Below are positions 6,545-8,581 of a DNA stretch of 8,581 nucleotides, one piece after another (positions within the stretch are counted from its first letter, which is position 1; every line of letters starts with the position of its first letter). The notes under the pieces were generated by a model. That model ran no database searches. It worked only from the letters and a program-made list of their open reading frames with translations, and was not told the DNA's origin. Position numbers and translations under genes: made by a program. The stretch covers positions 1 through 8,581 of the forward strand of contig JAJAYX010000633.1 in assembly GCA_026785985.1 (NCBI GenBank), in the 5' to 3' direction. Origin of the DNA: Rudanella sp. (GTDB lineage: Bacteria > Bacteroidota > Bacteroidia > Cytophagales > Spirosomataceae).

Positions 6545-7216
6545 TTAGGCGTGGTGATTGAGGTGCGGTGCTATTCTAATCACCCCACCCCAATACCGAA
6601 TCGAGTCGGTCATTTTTTGGGATAGACTGTTCCAGAGGGAGCCGACGAGCAAACAACCTGCTCCCAACCACAACAAACCCGCTACGTTCAGCCAGAGCCG
6701 GTTGGTGATGACGAGAGCGGCCCCGGCTAAACAGAGCCAGAACGGCCCCAGTCCGTGCCGGTGACGAGTCCAGTAAAGCACACCGACATTAATGGCCAGT
6801 AACCCCGCCAATACCCAGATAAGCCACGGTTGATACTGCACGGATACCACTCCGGTAGCCCCTAAATAACTCATATAGGCGGCCCAGCAAAACGGACATT
6901 TCGGGAAAAAAGCGATAAACAGAGCCGACAGAAACCGCACCGATAACTGCCCCGCCCGACTGGCCTGTTGTCGCCAGGTCGGAGCAGCCGGGCGATGCAG
7001 CAACCCGACCAGCCAGGCGGGGTCGGGTGCCGGTTGATTAATGGATAACTCCAGTACAATGCGTTCATCAACAATCAACTCCAGCAAGGCGTTGGGGTTG
7101 TCGGAGTACGTTTCAGTCCAGGCGGGGAGGTCTCCCGCAGTGATCATGGCCTGCCGCAGGGCAAGCCGGAACCCAGGTAATGCCGGATGCTGTGGTGGTG
7201 CGTGAAGGTGCAGCAT
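6545..7216 (-). CDS. Four-helix membrane protein with CPFC motif, MerC-like; putative metal-handling partner
   Basis: This is a 223-residue protein. The first ~90 residues are soluble, opening with a His-rich start (MLHLHAPPQH) and a small alpha/beta-looking region. Four hydrophobic helices follow: about 91-126 (a long segment containing PKCPFCW, cysteines 107 and 110), 130-150, 157-172 and 177-196. A cysteine pair in the first of four helices recalls MerC-type membrane proteins, which pass metal ions across the inner membrane through paired cysteines; the match here is by layout, not by a full motif. The loop RHRHG (151-155) adds further histidines. It starts two bases after the stop of the hemocyanin-type gene, so the two are almost certainly one operon and probably translationally coupled. 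A role in copper delivery to, or maturation of, that enzyme is inference. An unrelated membrane protein remains possible. Confidence 0.75.
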   Translation of the reverse strand: MLHLHAPPQHPALPGFRLALRQAMITAGDLPAWTETYSDNPNALLELIVDERIVLELSINQPAPDPAWLVGLLHRPAAPTWRQQASRAGQLSVRFLSALFIAFFPKCPFCWAAYMSYLGATGVVSVQYQPWLIWVLAGLLAINVGVLYWTRHRHGLGPFWLCLAGAALVITNRLWLNVAGLLWLGAGCLLVGSLWNSLSQKMTDSIRYWGGVIRIAPHLNHHA

Positions 7217-7218
7217 GG

Positions 7219-8581
7219 TCAGACTTGTTTAATGGTAATGACCCGACTGGCCATGTTGTCCTGTCCGGCAATGGTGCCGGCAATACCCGCTGGCGTGGCA
7301 AAAGGCCGGTTGAAGGGGTATCCCAGGGGTCGGCGGTCGGGGTAGTTCTGGTTGCGGGTGCCGCAAAAACTCAGTGATGCACAGTTGGCCTGTTGCCCGG
7401 CTATGTCGATGTCGGCGTTGGTGAGCATCACCATCAGGCGGAATTTCATACCTGCTGTGGTGCCGCGTGGCAACAGCATATGGTATGGATAGCCACAATT
7501 ACAACGGGCATTGGCCGCGTTGATGTTGGTTGGATCGAAGGCGGTATTGTTGGTAGCGGGGTTGGTAACGGCGGGCTTCCGAATCACCGACGAGGCTGTA
7601 TCAGCCCGGTAAATCACTTTCTTTTCAAGCGGGTTCAAATCAGCCGGAAACTTGTCTAACTCAATCCATTTGGTGCGGTCTTCGACCTGTGTATCGGGTA
7701 CTAAGAACACCCGAACCGTCACCGTTGTCTTGACCGGGTTTTTGTTTTCGACCCGGATAAACAGACTAAACGGGTCGTGGTTCACAAACGGATAATTGTA
7801 GGCTCGTGGCACTCCGCCCACGTCGGTAAACCGAATGGTTCCCGATTGCATCCGGGTGTTGAGCGCGTTGGTGGTTTGGCACCGGATTGGTTGCCCGGCG
7901 GAGTTGTTAGCGGTGGCCAGTACATTCCCAAAATCGGTATTCCAGTTGGCCCCGCCAAACAACAAGGTTCCGGCCTGTTCGGGGGTGATGCCCGCTGGAA
8001 GGCTGGCGGTTTTGCACACAATCAGGTCGGGCGAAAAGGGTTGCCCGGCGGTATCAACGCTTTTTCGGAGGAGCGTTTTCGGCGCGTCGGTGCGGAAATT
8101 GTAGGGTTGAAGGCGCGTTTGCCATTGGCCATAAATGTCGTCAATGCCCTGATGCCATTCCCAGAAAACCACATCACGAATAGCCGTGGTGGTGCGGGCC
8201 ATTACTCCAAAACGGCCATCGAGGTCTGAGTCGGCAATGGCCACATGACCAAATCCATGATACCCCCTGTAGGTTTTTCCGGATAACGCCCGTGCATTGG
8301 GTTCGATGGTAGACCCCAGTCGGTCGGCCTGAACAATCTCGTTCATGGCGGCTGTCACGTCGAACGTACCAGCCAGCAAGTCATTACGAATGTCTGTCAA
8401 AAGTGTGCGCTGATCGCTCACATCGTTACCATCGAGCAGGCCGAGATTGGGTGCCCGGTCGTCGAAGGTGCGGCCCAACCGAACATCCGGACCGGGTGCA
8501 TAGCCCACTTTGATGGGTTGTCGGAAATCGTCATACGCTTTTACAGGACTGACAGCGAGGGCAGTACGTTCGGCATTGTAG
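7219..8581 (-). CDS. Hemocyanin/prophenoloxidase-type (arthropod-like) type 3 copper protein, C-terminal 453 residues
   Basis: The frame is open to the window edge, so the start and CuA site are outside; the apparent start at 8508 is an internal GTG valine. Numbering from the first full codon (8578-8580): YNAER (1-5) and the following D-x-R-x-P-I...GY segment match the linker before CuB in arthropod hemocyanins and prophenoloxidases. E93 sits where prophenoloxidases keep an active-site glutamate. CuB shows H108 and H112 (YHGFGH), FGVM (124-127), then R-D-x-x-FWEWHQGIDDI with H143. WIELDKF (305-311) and the CxC...GT...MLT block lead to YPDRRPLGYPF (413-423). These are the hallmarks of the Ig-like hemocyanin C-terminal domain. 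Expected chemistry is oxidation of phenols or catechols, or oxygen binding. It is followed in the operon by a CPFC membrane protein. No sorting domain is present at the C-terminus. Family assignment is strong; activity is not known. Confidence 0.9.
   Translation of the reverse strand, partial: YNAERTALAVSPVKAYDDFRQPIKVGYAPGPDVRLGRTFDDRAPNLGLLDGNDVSDQRTLLTDIRNDLLAGTFDVTAAMNEIVQADRLGSTIEPNARALSGKTYRGYHGFGHVAIADSDLDGRFGVMARTTTAIRDVVFWEWHQGIDDIYGQWQTRLQPYNFRTDAPKTLLRKSVDTAGQPFSPDLIVCKTASLPAGITPEQAGTLLFGGANWNTDFGNVLATANNSAGQPIRCQTTNALNTRMQSGTIRFTDVGGVPRAYNYPFVNHDPFSLFIRVENKNPVKTTVTVRVFLVPDTQVEDRTKWIELDKFPADLNPLEKKVIYRADTASSVIRKPAVTNPATNNTAFDPTNINAANARCNCGYPYHMLLPRGTTAGMKFRLMVMLTNADIDIAGQQANCASLSFCGTRNQNYPDRRPLGYPFNRPFATPAGIAGTIAGQDNMASRVITIKQV

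Noticed and set aside
6553..6584. GGTGATT/AATCACC inverted repeat as a terminator for the DUF3500 gene
   Set aside because: Only seven pairs with an 18-base loop, located within the coding end of the convergent gene, and no T-run follows; could be chance.
7777..8229. A 150-codon open frame on the + strand opposite the hemocyanin-type gene
   Set aside because: It overlaps the strongly supported copper-protein frame and shows only shadow-type composition.
8506..8508. GTG as the start of the hemocyanin-type protein
   Set aside because: The frame continues upstream to the window edge with sequence (YNAER and following) that matches the family, so this is an internal valine.

Overview
The window looks like chromosomal DNA from a Bacteroidota bacterium, most likely Cytophagales and close to Spirosoma or its relatives. 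The clues are coding DNA of roughly even GC, no Shine-Dalgarno sequences ahead of the starts, a Tat-exported Gfo/Idh/MocA oxidoreductase, a small outer-membrane barrel protein, a DUF3500 protein, and a fragment of a type IX secretion (T9SS) C-terminal sorting domain. The genus is inferred from gene style; no marker gene is present. I see no tRNA, rRNA, CRISPR array, insertion sequence or phage gene.

Left part (1-1964). The window opens inside a membrane-embedded M50 (site-2 type) metalloprotease gene on the + strand. Its stop codon abuts the stop codon of a convergent two-gene operon on the - strand: a DUF2752 protein followed, with a 4-base overlap, by a TM2-domain protein. Upstream of these, also on the - strand, lies a predicted lipoprotein with two hydrophobic helices at its C-terminus.

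Middle part (2114-5460). A periplasmic (Tat-signal) Gfo/Idh/MocA oxidoreductase on the + strand converges on a large, proline-rich, cysteine-free, probably disordered protein on the - strand. Between them is a long dyad built from GATGANN heptamers. The disordered protein diverges from a small outer-membrane barrel protein, and the shared upstream region holds two inverted repeats, one of them two-tiered. After the barrel gene come a strong hairpin and then the last 28 or so codons of a T9SS sorting domain on the - strand, which are all that remains of a lost secreted-protein gene.

Right part (5486-8581). A secreted DUF3500 protein on the + strand abuts, stop to stop, a - strand operon of two genes. 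The upstream gene, cut by the window edge, encodes a type 3 copper protein. It matches the hemocyanin/prophenoloxidase family of arthropods rather than ordinary bacterial tyrosinases: it has the linker ahead of CuB, the CuB site, and the Ig-like C-terminal domain with its cysteine pattern. Two bases downstream is a four-helix membrane protein with a CPFC motif in its first helix and a His-rich N-terminus, which I suggest is a metal-handling partner. This pair is the most unusual content of the window.
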